Source: Diogma glabrata (taxonomy: Eukaryota; Arthropoda; Insecta; Diptera; Cylindrotomidae). From it: 64,000 nt of DNA. The stretch spans positions 384,819,461 through 384,883,460 of the forward strand of contig OY856187.1 of assembly GCA_963693315.1 (NCBI GenBank), in the 5' to 3' direction. A program made the position numbers and the translations under genes. Position 1 is the stretch's first letter; each line of letters starts with the position of its first letter. Below are positions 21,850 through 34,855 of this stretch, piece after piece. The notes under the pieces are model-generated. The model was given only the letters and a program-made list of their open reading frames with translations, searched no databases and was not told the DNA's origin.

Positions 21850-22480
21850 GGCTTCTATTTCTGTGATCATTGACCAAGTTATGATTTTTTTTTAATCGGA
21901 TCACTGAATGCATTTTTCAAAAATGAATTTTTCTTATGCACGGGTGCAATATGCATTTGCTGAAAAGTGGCTTTGTTCACCAACTTTCCTGATGGCTTCT
22001 TGAATTGAATGCAAAAAACCGCATCTCGATCCATATAACTCTGCCAATTTGCTTAGGTTGGGCCTATTTTTGTGCTTTATTTCCTCGCCTATAGTTGTTC
22101 ATCCAAAAAATTATTTCGGCATGCTCGACAAATTAAAAAAACCGTCTATCAGTTTCTAAGGAATATATTTCGGTTATAGTTTATAAACGAGTTTATACTG
22201 TTTTTCATACAGTTTTGGTTTATTGACTCATCTAAAAATTTATCATCTTAATTAAACAGTGAGAAAATTTCAATACGAACACGCTCGAAATAATCACTCC
22301 TTCAAGTGACGTAGCAGATCAACTGCCTGTTCCTCGCCTCTTAACAATGCCAAGTACGGCTGAAATTGCAAAACAAGGAGAAGTAGAATTGCAACTATAT
22401 AAGAGCTTGAAAAAGAAGGGCCTTGAAAAACTTTGCGTCACAATAAACAACAAACAGTAACAATTACATCAACCGTCGAA
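21850..22480. other. Unassigned sequence between array and pseudogene
   Basis: Apart from the array flank at about 21850-21875 no repeat or coding signal was recognised. Short peptide-like stretches at 22290-22430 may be the decayed 5' part of the pseudogene that follows. Confidence 0.4.
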
Positions 22481-23440
22481 CGTCACAAAATTATCCTATT
22501 TTTGGATGTTCGTACAGTTTAAAAACATCAAAAAGGCAGTAGGCTGGAATTTGTTCCACGAAAATTTAACTCGGACAAATAAACGTTACTAATTTCTACG
22601 ATGAACTTCCTGAATTTTGTTTATTCAAGTCCAAGTAACTACAATACATTAAATACTACAGCCATCGAATCTTCAAAGTTAGCAAAAGAACGTAACATGA
22701 ATACATGCTTTGTAACATACGATCAACCTTTGTATTTAAAATCACGTGGCATTGTGGAAATGGCAACATTGTCAAATGTTGTCATTCGGCTTGGAGGATT
22801 CCATACGCTAATGTCATTTATGAGCTGTATCGGCAAAATTATGGCTGGTAGTGGCCTGAAAGAATTAATGTGTAAAGTATACGCTGAGAATACCGTCACT
22901 CATATTTTGAATGTAAGTAAGAGGACACACCTTAATACAATTAACGTTGACTCAAATTATTTTTGATGATCTCGTGAATACAAATAATAAGTTTTCTGAT
23001 ATCAATGATATCGACGAGGTATCAGAAATATATTTTAACGATGACGAAAGCAATGATCCAGAAACATTGTTAACATCGGACGTTTTGAACGACATTGTCG
23101 AGTTATTCGAAAACAAACTACTAACGATAGAGCAAAAAAGCAAAACAGGAAAACTCTGGGTTCTTTATTTCCGCATGGTTTCTATCTTAACAGATTTCAT
23201 TGCAGCGGACATATCAGAAGATTGAAATTTGCATCTTCGTATTATTAACCTGATGATGCCTTTCTTCCATTTAGCTGGTCATGTGCCGTACGCAAAATCA
23301 GCACAGATATATATTTGCAAGATATGCAAAATTTAAAAAATATCATGAATGAAGATGAGTACAAGAAATTTACAACAGGAGGATTTTGGACCATTCGTCG
23401 TTTTCCGAAATTTTCCTGGATTTTTACTTCTTTACATTAG
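22480..23440 (+). pseudogene. Pseudogene of a widespread uncharacterised animal protein family
   Basis: Segment 1 (22601-22900) contains YSSPSNYNTLNTTAIESS, FVTYDQPLYLKSRGIVEM and VVIRLGGFHTLMSFMSCIGK then IMAGSGLKEL. Segment 2 (22960-23224) is in another frame and includes GKLWVLYFRMVSILTDFIAA. After a stop, segment 3 (about 23225-23400) gives NLHLRIINLMMPFFHLAGHV and YAKSAQIYIC, then KKFTTGGFWTIRR. This order is known to me from large uncharacterised proteins multiplied in cnidarian, mollusc and arthropod genomes, often near transposons. The biochemical role is unknown. Two frame changes and stops make this copy non-coding. Confidence 0.6.
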
Positions 23441-23449
23441 AAACATCAT

Positions 23450-24800
23450 TATTCAAGGTTCATCATTCAGGTTCGAGCTCTATTCGACAACGCTAAAAAA
23501 CAGTAAAAAGTCGGAAAGTTAACCAAATCTTCCGATTTCCCGCTCCCCATGTCAATTTATCGGAGAACTAATGGCAGATTTGTGATCAGCGAACCCGAAA
23601 ACCTACTAGGGGGCATTTTCAGCCCTTCACTTTCACTAAATTTTGCAATTTTTTAAAAATGGAGGGTAGAAAAGGCGTTACTTTGGAGTTTTGGGGGTGT
23701 TGGGGGGGGGGATAGTCACTTCGTTTGCTAGTCACGAATGACCTAAGGGACTCATAGAAGCTAATGCAAAAAAATTTTTTTGATCTATCTTCCTATATAG
23801 GAAGATAAATCAAAAAAAAATTTTTTGCATTAGCTAAATTGCTCTGGAATTGGTATAAGAAACTTTTTTATTCGGTCGATTTCCCCGGTTTATTGCCTGA
23901 ACTATAATAAGCATATGAAAATCGATTAACTTTTAGATTCGATTAACAATTTTTCAAAATTAATAAAATCAATTCAGAAGCAAAACATTTTCTTTTTATG
24001 TAAACAAAATGCTTTGAATTTAGAAATGGCGGAAAAGGAATCGAAATAAATCAATTCAATGCCAATAAATAAAGTCAATAATAGTGATAATCACAGTCAC
24101 AATCACGTTACAATCAAACCCAAATAGGGGTCTAAATAGAAGTCTAAATCCAGACCAAAATTAGGATCTACTTCAAAACAGTTTTAAAAAAATCGGAAGC
24201 AATCGGAAGCAACAGTCAAGCTTACAAACTAAATGTAGAAGATGTAATAGTAGACATTATAAAGAAAAAGGGACATTTTAGGACATTGCAGTTGACGTTT
24301 CAACGTTTTAACGAAGCGATAAGCTTTCAAATAACTACCAGCATATTTGCTAAAATTGTTTTACCGATCCTATATTGTCGATGCAAACTCATATTATTCG
24401 TTTTATTCCTAATTAGAATACTAAGTTCTTTAGTTCTTTTATCTTTTATTCGATTTTTGCTTTCATTAAATTTTATGAATATAAATATGTGAACATGTTT
24501 GATTATTGAAAGTTCGTAAGGACACTCCAGACATGGATAACATAAAACATTATAATTTAATTTTCTTATTTATAACAAGTGTTGATCTCCACAACTTTTT
24601 TTGATGATAATTATTTTTTTGGATTAAATTAAATAATTTTAGATTTAAATTAGAGCTATTTCCAATTGGACTTAAATTTTCTCGAGTCCAATTACATCAG
24701 AATTTTGGATGAAGTATACCGAGTTCGCATACTGGAAATAGTTGGAACAAACTGAACGCACAAACTGAAATTTTTTACAAAGTTAGCATCATTTTTTTCG
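23450..24800. other. AT-rich stretch, no gene recognised
   Basis: It contains a G-rich run near 23690-23712 and the hairpin at 23759-23835. No reading frame resembles a known family; the open frame at 24286-24492 is hydrophobic low-complexity AT sequence. Confidence 0.5.
23759..23835. repeat. Near-perfect 77-bp hairpin
   Basis: AGCTAATGCAAAAAAATTTT... pairs with ...AAAATTTTTTGCATTAGCT around the centre TATCTTCC-TATA-GGAAGATA at 23787-23804. The arms are about 37 bp with one to three mismatches. It could be a miniature inverted-repeat element; no target duplication was evident. Confidence 0.75.
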
Positions 24801-24804
24801 AATA

Positions 24805-25455
24805 GAAGTAAGCCCCGCCATTTTGGAAGAAATCAAAAACAAAAGAAGTGCTGTATTGCTTTAAAGTTGTGCTGTTTGTGCTACTGAAAAAATATCGTTT
24901 CACCAACAGAATAATTTAAACCACGCTGAAACCATTTTTCGGATGAAAGTTAGCCCTGCCATTTTGCAAAAATCAAAGAAGAAAGGTTGTGTTGTATTGT
25001 GTCACAGTTGTGCTAGATGTGCCACTCAAAAAGAATCCCATATCAACAATGCATAAAAGTTGGCACGCTAAAATTATTTTTCGAGTAGAAGGATATTTTC
25101 GAGCAGAAAGCATTCGAGCAGAAGATTAAGGTGAAGATTGCCCCACCATTTTGAAAAAAATGAAAAACAAAGGCTGTTATGTATTGTACTCTAGTTGTGC
25201 TGGTTGTGCTGGATGAATAAAAGCTACCATTAAATAGCACAACCAGCACAACTCGAGGACAATACAGGACATCCTTTGTTTTTCAGAATTTTCAAAATGG
25301 CGGGGCTAACTTCTGCTCGAAAAATTGTTTCAGCGTGCCAGCTTTTTTCCATTGGTGATATACCATTCTTTCGGAGTAGCACATCCAGCACAACTGTAGC
25401 ACAATACAGCACAATCTTTGTTTGTAATATTTTTAAAAACGGCGGGGCTAAGTTA
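24805..25455. repeat. Second foldback-like tandem array
   Basis: Plus-oriented units carry 'gccattttg', a 'gttgtattgt' stretch and 'agttgtgctg'; they begin near 24811, 24951 and 25139. The order then reverses: 'agttgtgctggttgtgct' (25193-25210) faces 'agcacaaccagcacaact' (25236-25253) across a 25-bp loop. Two reverse units follow, with 'aaaatggcggggc' near 25296 and 'aaaacggcggggc' near 25435. The unit length is about 140-190 bp. Its architecture matches the 20868 array although the sequence is unrelated. Confidence 0.8.
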
Positions 25456-25519
25456 GGTGACATCGATTATTTTGTGTCCTGATCATCAGGCTCTAAAAGA
25501 AATCATTGATCTAAGTGAG

Positions 25520-26430
25520 ATCAAAAAATAGATTATTGCATTATAAGTTTGTCAAAAAATGTTGTCAATTGTGTCAAAAGAAAGATTTTTATTTATTTTT
25601 TTACCCAATTTTTTGGAAAAAAATAAAATTAATAATTTGTATGACACGAAATTTTATTATTATTATATAATAATAGTGAATTATGGCATTATAAGTTTGT
25701 CAAAAAAATAATAAAAAGTGTGTCAAAAAATGATTGCATTTATTTTTTTAGTCAATTTTTTGGAAAAAAAATGTAGCTGTTTTTATGACGTATATGTAAT
25801 TGAAAATGAAATTGGACATGGTAATTTTTGAGTTTGTTATAGTTTGTGAAATATATTTGGGCTTTTGAAAAAAGTTTGTATTATTGATTTTGTAATAATT
25901 TTTGAATATTTTTAGAATTTTGGAAAAAGTTTTGATTTTTGATTTTGTAAGAATTTAAGGAAATGTTTTTAGAATTTTGAAAAATTTTGAATTTTTGATT
26001 TTATTATAATTTTTGGAATTTTGAAAAAAATTTCAATTTTTGATTTTGTAATAATTTTTGCAACATTTTTAAAATTTTAGAAAAAGTTTGAATTTTTAAG
26101 AATTTTTGGATTATTATTGGAATTTAGAAAAAATTTAAATATTCGATTTTATTCTAATTTTTGGAATATTTTTGGAATTTTGAAAAAGTTTGATTTTATT
26201 TAATTTAACAATGTTTTTGGAATTTTGATTATAATTCATGTAAGTTTTGTAATAAATTTTCAAACAGAGATAAAAAATACTTATACTTTAACAAAGAGTT
26301 ATGTTTGATATACATCGCTGCCCAAAACTAAAAACCATGTCCTCATAAAAGTTTTTGTTGAAAACTATATCAAAATCATTAGCCCAGACCGAAGTCTTGA
26401 TATCTCAGAGCTGCGAGATTTCAACCCCGC
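25520..26430 (-). repeat. Repeat family X, copy 1 (inverted arm)
   Basis: Reading the reverse strand: 'gagatatcaagacttcggtc' (near 26400), 'gcgatgtatatcaaaca' (near 26310), an A-rich subrepeat zone ('aaaattcyaaaaatatt') and about two units of a 140-bp repeat ('cttataatgcaataa', 'gacaaacttataatg') to 25520. Copies in the opposite orientation are at 28715-28915/37445-38190 and 62268-64000. Confidence 0.8.
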
Positions 26431-28690
26431 CATATTTTTGTTCGCTTACAATAACAAAATTGTTTTTCGGTGGGGAATACAAATTCACAGAACAAACGCA
26501 TTGTTATTAGCACTAATTTTTATTATTCTACGGAGACAAAGAAAAATTAACTTTAAATTAAAATTAACTTTAAAAAATAGAAGAAGTCACAGAGTGACTA
26601 AATGGTTGGCTGGCTAAAATTCCACAAGATTGTTATTCGTTTTTAATTGTTGCAAATAGTTTTTTGACGAAATCTGGAAGTATATTTTTGAACAGAACTG
26701 TGACCTCAACATCATTAAGGAAGGTTGTGTTAAAAATCTTAAACGAAAATCATACTAGAATAGGAAGGATGAAAACGATAACGCGATCGTATGTTTGGTA
26801 GTCTAAATGCCATGATGATATAGATTATAGAAGAATATTTAAAAACTTAATGTTTGAAGTTTGTCAGAAAAATCAAAAGAAGTAGTGTCAACCAAATGGC
26901 CTTCGACGTCGTACTTATTTAAAAGGGTGCATTTATCTGCAAAAAAATATTGAGCAAATATTGTGAAGTCAAATTGTTGAGTTTGCAAACTTTGTATCTG
27001 TTTATCTTAGGTTTACTAGTTTTAAACGATATATGAATGAACGGACCATGCGCGGACTCTAACACTAGAAAGATCTCTATTGAAAAATATTTTGTCATCT
27101 TATTTTGACTTCTAGAACAAACGCAAATTTACTATATCTAACATGCAACATAAAACTAACAATGTGAGATACAATAGATTTAAAATAATGTTGATTGAAG
27201 TCGGTTGCCAATTGCATTTCAAAAAATCATTTCTCCAAAAATTTAGAGCATCATCTCCATATAGACGCTCGTAGAATGCAATATACAATGTTAATCACCG
27301 TAAGGGTGAATAAAATCAACAGATGAACCAGCAAGACAATACGAATAATAATCATTTCAATTACAAATCATTTTTTCCGCCAACGTGCTGACGCTCGAAA
27401 CAATTCCATATATCACGTATGAACATAAAAGTGTAATTTAATATATTATGGAACGAACTCACCCAATCCGCGACATTTCACCATTATGTTCACGGCATCT
27501 GCTTTGAAACAATCCAACGATCTTATTTTCGCTCCGTTTGTTTTCAAAAAATTTGAAACATGTAAACTTATTTTCACTGTTTTATAAACACCATATAAAA
27601 TATATATTTTAGTCTGAATAAATTTGACATAACATTTATCAATATTTCTGCCCTTTTATTTTCATTTACGACACTCTTAAATAAGACATTTTTGCAACAC
27701 GATGAACTTTTACGCTGTTCCAAATAGTATAAGTAAAAAACACAAAAATAACAATTTTACACAATTTTATTTCAAATATGAAAAAAATCACAAAATTAAT
27801 AAATCAAAAAATTTTAATTTTAATTTCTTTATTATAAAAAAATAACGAATTTAACATTTAGAGTTTAATTTTTAATTAACTATCATATCCCGGCTCTTTT
27901 ATTTTTATTCGATTTATAAATCCGCACTCTCTAGTGAATTTAATTTACATGATAATAAATCACGGACTGACCAATATTTAAAAAAAATGCAATTATACAT
28001 AGCATTTTACATATGCTAAACGAGGGAGAAAAAAGTTGATTACATAGCATCCTCTCATATGGTAGCTATCGATATTATTAATACAATTACATTAATACAA
28101 AAATAAAAGACTTTTTTCTTGTGCCTATTAACTTTATACTATTATATTATGTTCTGCATAAGAAAAAACATACCAATATTTTATTAATTTTTTTGTTGAA
28201 AAAATCATGGACTTGTATGTAAAACGACGGTGTTTTTACGTATGACGCTGTAAAAGTACAGTGCTTTTACGTATCACGCTTTAAATACTGTGTTTCTGAT
28301 TAGCAGAGGCAGCTATTTTTCAATTTTACTTGGTTTTATGAATTTAGTTTTGATGCTTAGAGTTTATTTTACCACGATTTTACATTGCAGGTTCATAGAA
28401 TAACGCTTCGAGACAGATAAGGTAGTATTAACTCATTTTTTATAGTTTTTGAAATTAGGGTGTTTCTGCTTATGACGGCAGTATTGTTTTCAGCTAATTG
28501 AAAGATGTAATAAAAAAATAGGAATCACCCTCTAATAGATACAATCATACCATTATTTAATTTGTTGAAAATACAAATTCATACATCGAAAGAAATTTAA
28601 TGTAAAATATTTAGAGTTTTCAGGTTTTCATATAGAACGAAAAGAGTTCATACATCTCATCTCCTTTGTTTCATTTTTATATTAAAATAA
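26430..28690. other. Unassigned AT-rich sequence between inverted X arms
   Basis: No open frame of note and no recognised repeat. It is the loop between X copy 1 (reverse) and X copy 2 (forward), so the region 25.5-38.2 kb has a foldback layout. Confidence 0.5.
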
Positions 28691-28714
28691 ACGAAACAAT
28701 AATAATAATAAAAT

Positions 28715-28915
28715 ATGAAGGGGCTGAAATCTCACAGCTCTGAGATATCAAGACTTCAGTCTGGTTGAGGATTTGTATATAGTTTTCGGGAAAAAACTTT
28801 TATGAGAACATGGTTTTTAGTTTTGGGCAGCGATGTATATCAAACAAAACTCTTTGTTAAAGCACAAGTATTTTTTATCTCTGTTTAAAAATTTATTACA
28901 AAACTAACACTAACT
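28715..28915 (+). repeat. Repeat family X, copy 2, inner part
   Basis: 'gaaatctcacagctctgaga', 'tttgggcagcgatgtatatc' and 'attacaaaactaacac' match 62280-62475 in the same orientation. The copy breaks off at the 3' tail of the LINE (about 28916) and its outer part resumes at 37445. Confidence 0.85.
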
Positions 28916-28990
28916 AACACTAACAAAACTAACACTAACTAACATTATTAATGCTTTTTTTTAGCTAATAATTATAATTAATAGTTATAG

Positions 28991-29617
28991 TTAATTAACC
29001 AATAGTTCAAGCCTATAGGTAGTTAATTGTTTTTTAAAACAGATTTTAGTAGACTCTTCTCTAATCTCCGGAGGTAGCTCATTATAGTTTTTAATAGCTC
29101 CATATAGAGCAGAATGCGTTCCATGTCTTGATGAGTAGATTTTTATATTTTTTACTCCACCACCACCACCAGACGGTTGACTGAGGGTGACGTTGGTGTT
29201 TGAATGAATTAGGCAATTTATTATATTAAAGATAAGAGTTGACGATGCATTCTTGTAGACATCAGCAACAGGTAGGATCTTATTTTGCGTATGAATAAGT
29301 TTTGTTGCCGTTAAAAATGGAAGATTGAATAAATTTTTTATTGCTCGGTTCTGAAGAATTTGTAACGGTTTGATACTCTCATTGTATGTGTTACCCCAAA
29401 TAGCTATGCCATACATAATATATGGATGAAATAATGCAAAAAATATAGAACGTTTCGATTCAATTGGTAGTTTATGGCTGATTTTTCTAAAGATGCCTGT
29501 TAGTGGTATTAGTTTCGACTTAATAAAATTAAGTTGATATTCCCATGTCAGTTCATAGTCGAGTATTATACCTATGTGTCGCACTCCTATCAATAATCTG
29601 CTTATTAAATTGGACAT
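28991..29617 (-). pseudogene. LINE-2 ORF2 C-terminal region
   Basis: The frame is 208 residues: IGIILDYELTWEYQLNFIK, the thumb motif after the polymerase core, then FHPYIMYGIAIWGNT, and NYNELPPEIREE near the end. A run of five Gly (residues about 147-151) is coded by a (CCA/CCT)-rich patch. It continues the reverse transcriptase of 29553-30374 after a frameshift near 29580. Confidence 0.85.
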
Positions 29618-30374
29618 TAATATTAATGAATGGATTAACTTTGAATAGAATGTACTTGGTTTTCTTTATATTCAACGTTAGTTTATGTAGTGTCATCCAG
29701 AATAGTAAGACTTCCATGTCAATGTTCATATATTTCTCCAAAGTGTTTAAATCCTTGCATTGATAAAGAATAGCAATATCATCAGCATACAAGAATAGCT
29801 TTCCATGTAGAGATAGTCGTTGTACAGTATCAATATAAATGTTAAATAAGGTAGGGCCCAAAATGCTTCCTTGAAAAATTCCATAAGCAGTTTTTTTAAG
29901 ACTGCTTTGCAAACTCTGAACTTCGGTGTATTGATATCTTTCTGATAAGTAGCTAGCAAACCATTTATACTCATTACCTCTCACACCCATTCCATACAGT
30001 ATTTTTAACAATATATCCCGATCGACAGTATTAAATGCGTTTTGAAGTTCGACAAACATTACAGCAGTGATCATCTTAGAGTCAATTGCTTTTTGAACAT
30101 CAGATATGAGATCAAATAAAGCAGGAGTTGTGCCAGAATTGCAACGAAAGCCATATTGTTCATCACCAATGAACTTGTGCTGCGTCACAAACTCTATCAA
30201 TTGATCATTCACCACATACTCTAGTATTTTTGCAGGAGTTGGTAAAATATTTATTGTTCTGAAATTTATAACGTCACTTTTATCTCCTGACTTATAGATT
30301 GGCGTTACTTTTGTAATTTTCATTTCACTTGGCACAATACCCGATTTCATAGATTTATTGACAATATTGGTCAA
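29553..30374 (-). pseudogene. LINE-2 ORF2 reverse transcriptase core
   Basis: The frame is 273 residues and contains all main motifs: ITKVTPIYKSGDKSDVINFR, DEQYGFRCNSGT, the region with FVELQNAFNTVD (the usual first catalytic FxD.. is altered to FVELQ, so the first Asp is missing), FQGSILGPTLFNIYI and the catalytic LFLYADDIAIL (about residues 194-204). The loss of the first catalytic Asp would disable polymerisation. In an active element this enzyme copies the element RNA at a nicked chromosomal target. Confidence 0.9.
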
Positions 30375-30378
30375 AATA

Positions 30379-30774
30379 TTAGATAATTTCCCCGATATTA
30401 TCCTTAAAATAACACATTTTCAAACTATCCGCCCCAGGAGTTGGTGAATTTTTCATTTTTTGTACTGCCCTAGCTATTTGTTCTTCGTTTATTGGTTTTA
30501 GTTTGAATATTTTGTTTGTTATTTTTGGGACAAAGAGTCGTACGTCGTGACTTTCAGCAAGTACATCACCTACAGTAGCATAATATTCGTTAAAGCTATT
30601 TAATTTTTTTATTTTATCTGCATCATTATTTACATTATTGAAGAACATATTATCAGGCTTCTTATTATGTCCATTTATTACTTCTTTCAACACATTCCAT
30701 TTTTTTCTGATGTCTTGAGCTTCACAAAATCTATCATTATAATATTTTTTTTGTTTTAAAATCTTTAATTTGGT
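30379..30774 (-). pseudogene. LINE-2 ORF2 linker between endonuclease and RT
   Basis: The segment reads KVTKLKILKQKKYYNDRFCE, then NGHNKKPDNMFFNN, and ends with KMKNSPTPGADSLKMCYFKD, the 'K..GPD' motif that opens reverse transcriptase (here PGAD). It begins exactly at the hAT target duplication (30775-30782) and connects to the endonuclease part at 35367 if the hAT element is ignored. Confidence 0.85.
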
Positions 30775-31559
30775 CACCTTTTCAGTGGCGTCATTTCACC
30801 AAAATCTTGGGGGGGGCGAGAATTTAAATGACATAAAAAGATTTTTTTCGTAAAACATAGCATACACATTTTTATACACACATATATTTAAAAGCATTTA
30901 AATGCATGGACTAAGAAATAGAAATAAAATGCTTTTGAGCTACCTTGGTTACTCTGCTAGATCTTTGTCTTCTGGTGTTGTTTCATTGAAGCGAATGCCG
31001 CAAAGTTCTGTAAAATCCCTTCATTTGTTAAAAATAATTTTAAATTAAGTATCATCTCTGCATTGTTTAAGCGTCAAGAAAGTAGTTTTAATTGAAGCGC
31101 TTGTGCTAGAAATTATTATATCTTTGCTTTGTAACTGTTCAGAGAGTGAATTTGTAAACGACAGCTATCGTGCAGCATAAAAAAGGATGGTTTTTCTATA
31201 CGATCCCAGGCATCCCGGGATTTGAAATTTATGAGTCACGTAGTCCCAGGATCCATAAAACACCACGGGATTGCAATCCCTACGTGACTCCTCTTATGTC
31301 GAATCGTTTTTTTGTTTGTTTTCCTTTAAATGTCTCAGAGAGAAAGGGTTATGTCTACCCTAAACTGACCAGAGCCAAATCGTTAAAATGTAGGACAAAA
31401 TGCAAACATTCTTCCAAATACTAGCTAATTAGAATTTCTATTGCGAGAAAGTGGGACGGTGAAAACGTGCTAACTAGATTGTGCATAAATTTACTATTTA
31501 ATGCTTTCCTTTACTATCTGTTTGCTATATTTAATTCTACAAAAAATTCTTTTATTTTA

Positions 31560-32161
31560 ATTGGACAGTGGTTCGTACATTTTCAAAATTCTTTCTAGTG
31601 CTGGCATTACCGCCAGCCAGCGAGTTTCACTGTATTCAATAAGTTGGTTATGTTTGACATTACTTTTGCCGCAGAACTCCTTCAACTTAAACCAGTAAAG
31701 ACAGTAAAATATCCAAATTTATTTAACCCTGCCATTTCAGCAGCACTTCTTATTGCATTATTTAGAATACGGGCTGCGAAGCCAATACCCAATACATTCT
31801 GGTTTAAATTCGCGTTTAGCTTGCTTTTAAATTTTCACCCCTTGACTTGACACCACTAAAATTGGTGCTCGTGTTATCAGCGCAAATTGCAACTAGCTCT
31901 TTGTCAATGTTAAATAACAACAAGAAAACAAAATAACAACAAAACTTGTTTAAGCTACTGGAGCTGGCGGCTTATAGCAACGCTTTTTTATGTTTATCTG
32001 TATCTATATGTCTTTTAATATCATAATGTCCACTGTTAATTTGCAAATTCACTCCGACTGGTAATACAATAAACTTTTGCGTCGTTATATTTTGATTTTT
32101 TTATAAAAGGATAGTCCAATTCAATATCGTATGAGAATTTACGTAAACGTTTTCTATCCAT
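31560..32161 (-). pseudogene. Decayed hAT transposase (ZMYM/KIAA1586-like)
   Basis: The start codon is at 32159-32161, followed by MDRKRLRKFSYDIELDYPFI and KKSKYNDAKVYC, an N-terminal zinc-finger-like region. After frame breaks, KELVAICADNTSTNFSGV appears at 31851-31905, a core segment with the catalytic-type Asp. QLIEYSETRWLAVMPALERI follows at 31580-31650; TRWL is a hallmark of this hAT branch. Numerous stops separate these parts. The enzyme would have cut and pasted the element through its CAGNGGCG ends. The orientation agrees with the reverse-strand orientation of the element. Confidence 0.8.
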
Positions 32162-32169
32162 CTTGATTT

Positions 32170-34080
32170 GCAGGAGAACTTTTTAAATATAATTTTAAAA
32201 ATTAGTATAAAGTTACCTTTTATAGTAGCTTAAAACTTTTGTTGCACAAGTAAAGACTGCAAAACAATTGAAACAATTTATTTTAATTTTACTAAATAAA
32301 TAATATCTTTTCTGTATTCTGTAAGTATAAGAGGTATATAGTATACCTCTCGTTCTATCTTTTGCAAATCTATACCATTTATCAAGTTTTTATGCTGTTT
32401 ACTTTGTTTGTTCTTTATTGAGAAAAAAAATTAGAAATTAGAAAGTAATAATTTTACTTTTGAGCTACCTAGTTAAAGTGTGTTTAAACAGAGTTTGAAA
32501 CACTACTTATATCAATCCTTTACTTTATTCTTTCAGAGTGCGTAGCTTAAAAAAAAATATAACGCTCCCACACAGAGGAGTGAAAATAGTAAAATATCAT
32601 TCTTGCTACTAAATTGAAATAAATATTTTCTTTCAAATACTCAAAACTTTTATTTTTGCTTCAAATTTGATGCTTTCCAACGTAAAATGCTTCGAATGAT
32701 TCGCTCAATTATTCATGTATTGTTAGAAAAATTAATATAAAGGATGACTAATTTTGTTCTTTTGCAAATCGAATAAAAGAACAGGAAAATGTAATCTGCT
32801 CCAAAGGAGTAAAATCGAAAAAACAAAAATTTTACTCTTACGAGTAAGAACGATATTCAAATTATGAACATTTTAATTTTTGAATATTATTTCAAAGGAT
32901 TGAAATGAGTGCTCGAATAAAGTAAAATTGTAAACTCTGTTTTGAAAATTTAAATGTTTATGAATTTATACGGAAAACTGCGTCTTTTTAAGTAAAATAT
33001 TTTGTATTTTATTTTTCATAATATACTTTCGATCTCTCGTATATACACCGGGGAGATGTTTCTATAAACAAAGAAACCTTTTCGCTGAGGTAGATGTGTT
33101 AGACATCAAAAGATATTTGCAAAATAAAATGTAAATTATTGAAGTGAAAAAAACTGAGTTTAGTATTTCTATGAAAATTATAGTTAAAACACTATTTAGT
33201 AAAAAAAATATTGCACTGGTTTGTTCTCTTAATATAGTTAAATCAACATATACATAACATCATACAAACTGCAAGAAAAAACTGTGAAGCCATTGCTTTG
33301 ACTAAGATATTGCGCAAACTGTACGTAGGTAGATATAAGGTTTTTTGATTATTTCTATAATGCGGGCAAATGTGGTGGAAATATTTGTTTCGTGGGACAA
33401 ATTTCTCCGTGGGACAACGCAACGAAATGTAGGACATTTCCACGCAGCGTGGGACGTCTGGTCAGTTTACTACCCATAAACGTGCGTAAATTTTTCATTT
33501 GATTCAAAATTGTACAATTATTGCGAGCTTCTTTTAAATCTATAAGAAAAACCTACCACAAAAAATAATAGTTTCTCCCTCCCTGTATAAAAAAAAATGA
33601 ACAAAGATTGACGTTTAGGATACGTTTTAGATTTTATTATAACCAACCAAACATATAATTTTTGCTATTTCATGAATTAAAAATTATAGTCCATATAGCG
33701 AAAAGAATTTGTCAGCAAGTTTTCATAACATATTTTGAAAATATTTACATAACTTAATTTGTTCGTGTCGTTAGAAAATATTGCTTGTCCATTATAAAAC
33801 ATTCACTATTATAAAATCACTGGAAATAACACAAAAAATTTAAATTACTCCCGTAATTATTTTCATTCATTTTGTAAAAATTAGCACAACTATCAAGAAA
33901 ACTTTAGATATGTTATAGGATTTTACATTTAGAATTGTTTTTAATTTATTGTTTTTAAAACAGTTGTAAAGTTTGTACAATATGATATAGATAAGAAACA
34001 GGGCCAAATAGTCAGGGTTCTCAAAATAAGTGGGGCATGGAGGGATCAGTTTTTATTGTTTAAAATTTTTTTTTTATTTT
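32170..34080. other. Non-coding 5' part of the hAT element
   Basis: AT-rich sequence upstream of the transposase start. No further gene or repeat was recognised. Confidence 0.5.
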
Positions 34081-34330
34081 TGATCTACGGGTGTGACAAA
34101 CCCGCGTACTCCAGTCCCTGCTATTGACATACGAGTTAAGGTGAGATATCACATACCACTGGCAATAGCAGTCAGATATCACTAGCCAAAGTGACATCTT
34201 TCTTAGGGGTGGTGGCGGATGAACTGTATTCAGTCAACGGTAGCACCCTCAATCTTAGCTGTGAAATAATCCTTGATGATGAGACGCTATTGTTTCCTTG
34301 AAAAAACGAGCCTTCATATAACTATGTGTG
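34080..34330. repeat. SINE-like repeat Y, longest copy
   Basis: The first half ('gggtgtgacaa', 'cgcgtact', 'agtccctgctattg', 'ataccactggcaatagcagt') recurs at 42825-42960. The second half ('ctggcggatgaa'-like, 'tcagtcaac', 'tgaaataatccttgatgatg') recurs at 46290-46385. On the reverse strand the first half has a B-box-like GGTTTGTCACACC, so it may be tRNA-related. It lies inside the hAT element. Confidence 0.6.
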
Positions 34331-34855
34331 GGCTTTAATCATTAAGAAAGATGGTGCGTCACAGGATCAAGGAATATATGCAACCGGCTGGATTATTGAC
34401 AACTACATTTTTGTTTTGTTTCAGCAAATTTTGGTCAAAATTTGCTATTTACTTTTTAATTAACTTTTATTTTCTCTATTCTATCATAAAATATTGGCCT
34501 ATGTCGTATTTTGTCAGTGATAGGATTTTTTGCTTAGTTATCCATTCTTTAACAAAAAACATAAAAAACAAAAAAAAGGAAGATTTACGTCCATCAACAC
34601 CTTCGAACGTATGTTGTTGTGGGACCCTGGTCTTAAAAGGTTTTTAAGTGTTATTGTGACACATATTGTAATTCCTACTACACAACAGATTTTATTAAAA
34701 AGCTGTGTTCTCCTGCATTTACTTACTTTGAAGTTTAAATAAATTACCAATGGCCAATAACAATTGAAATTTGAATGTTAAATACTGCACTATGAACTCT
34801 CGAGGAGCCCTATACTAATGAAATATTTTGTTTCCTCTGGCTCAGACACGAATAT

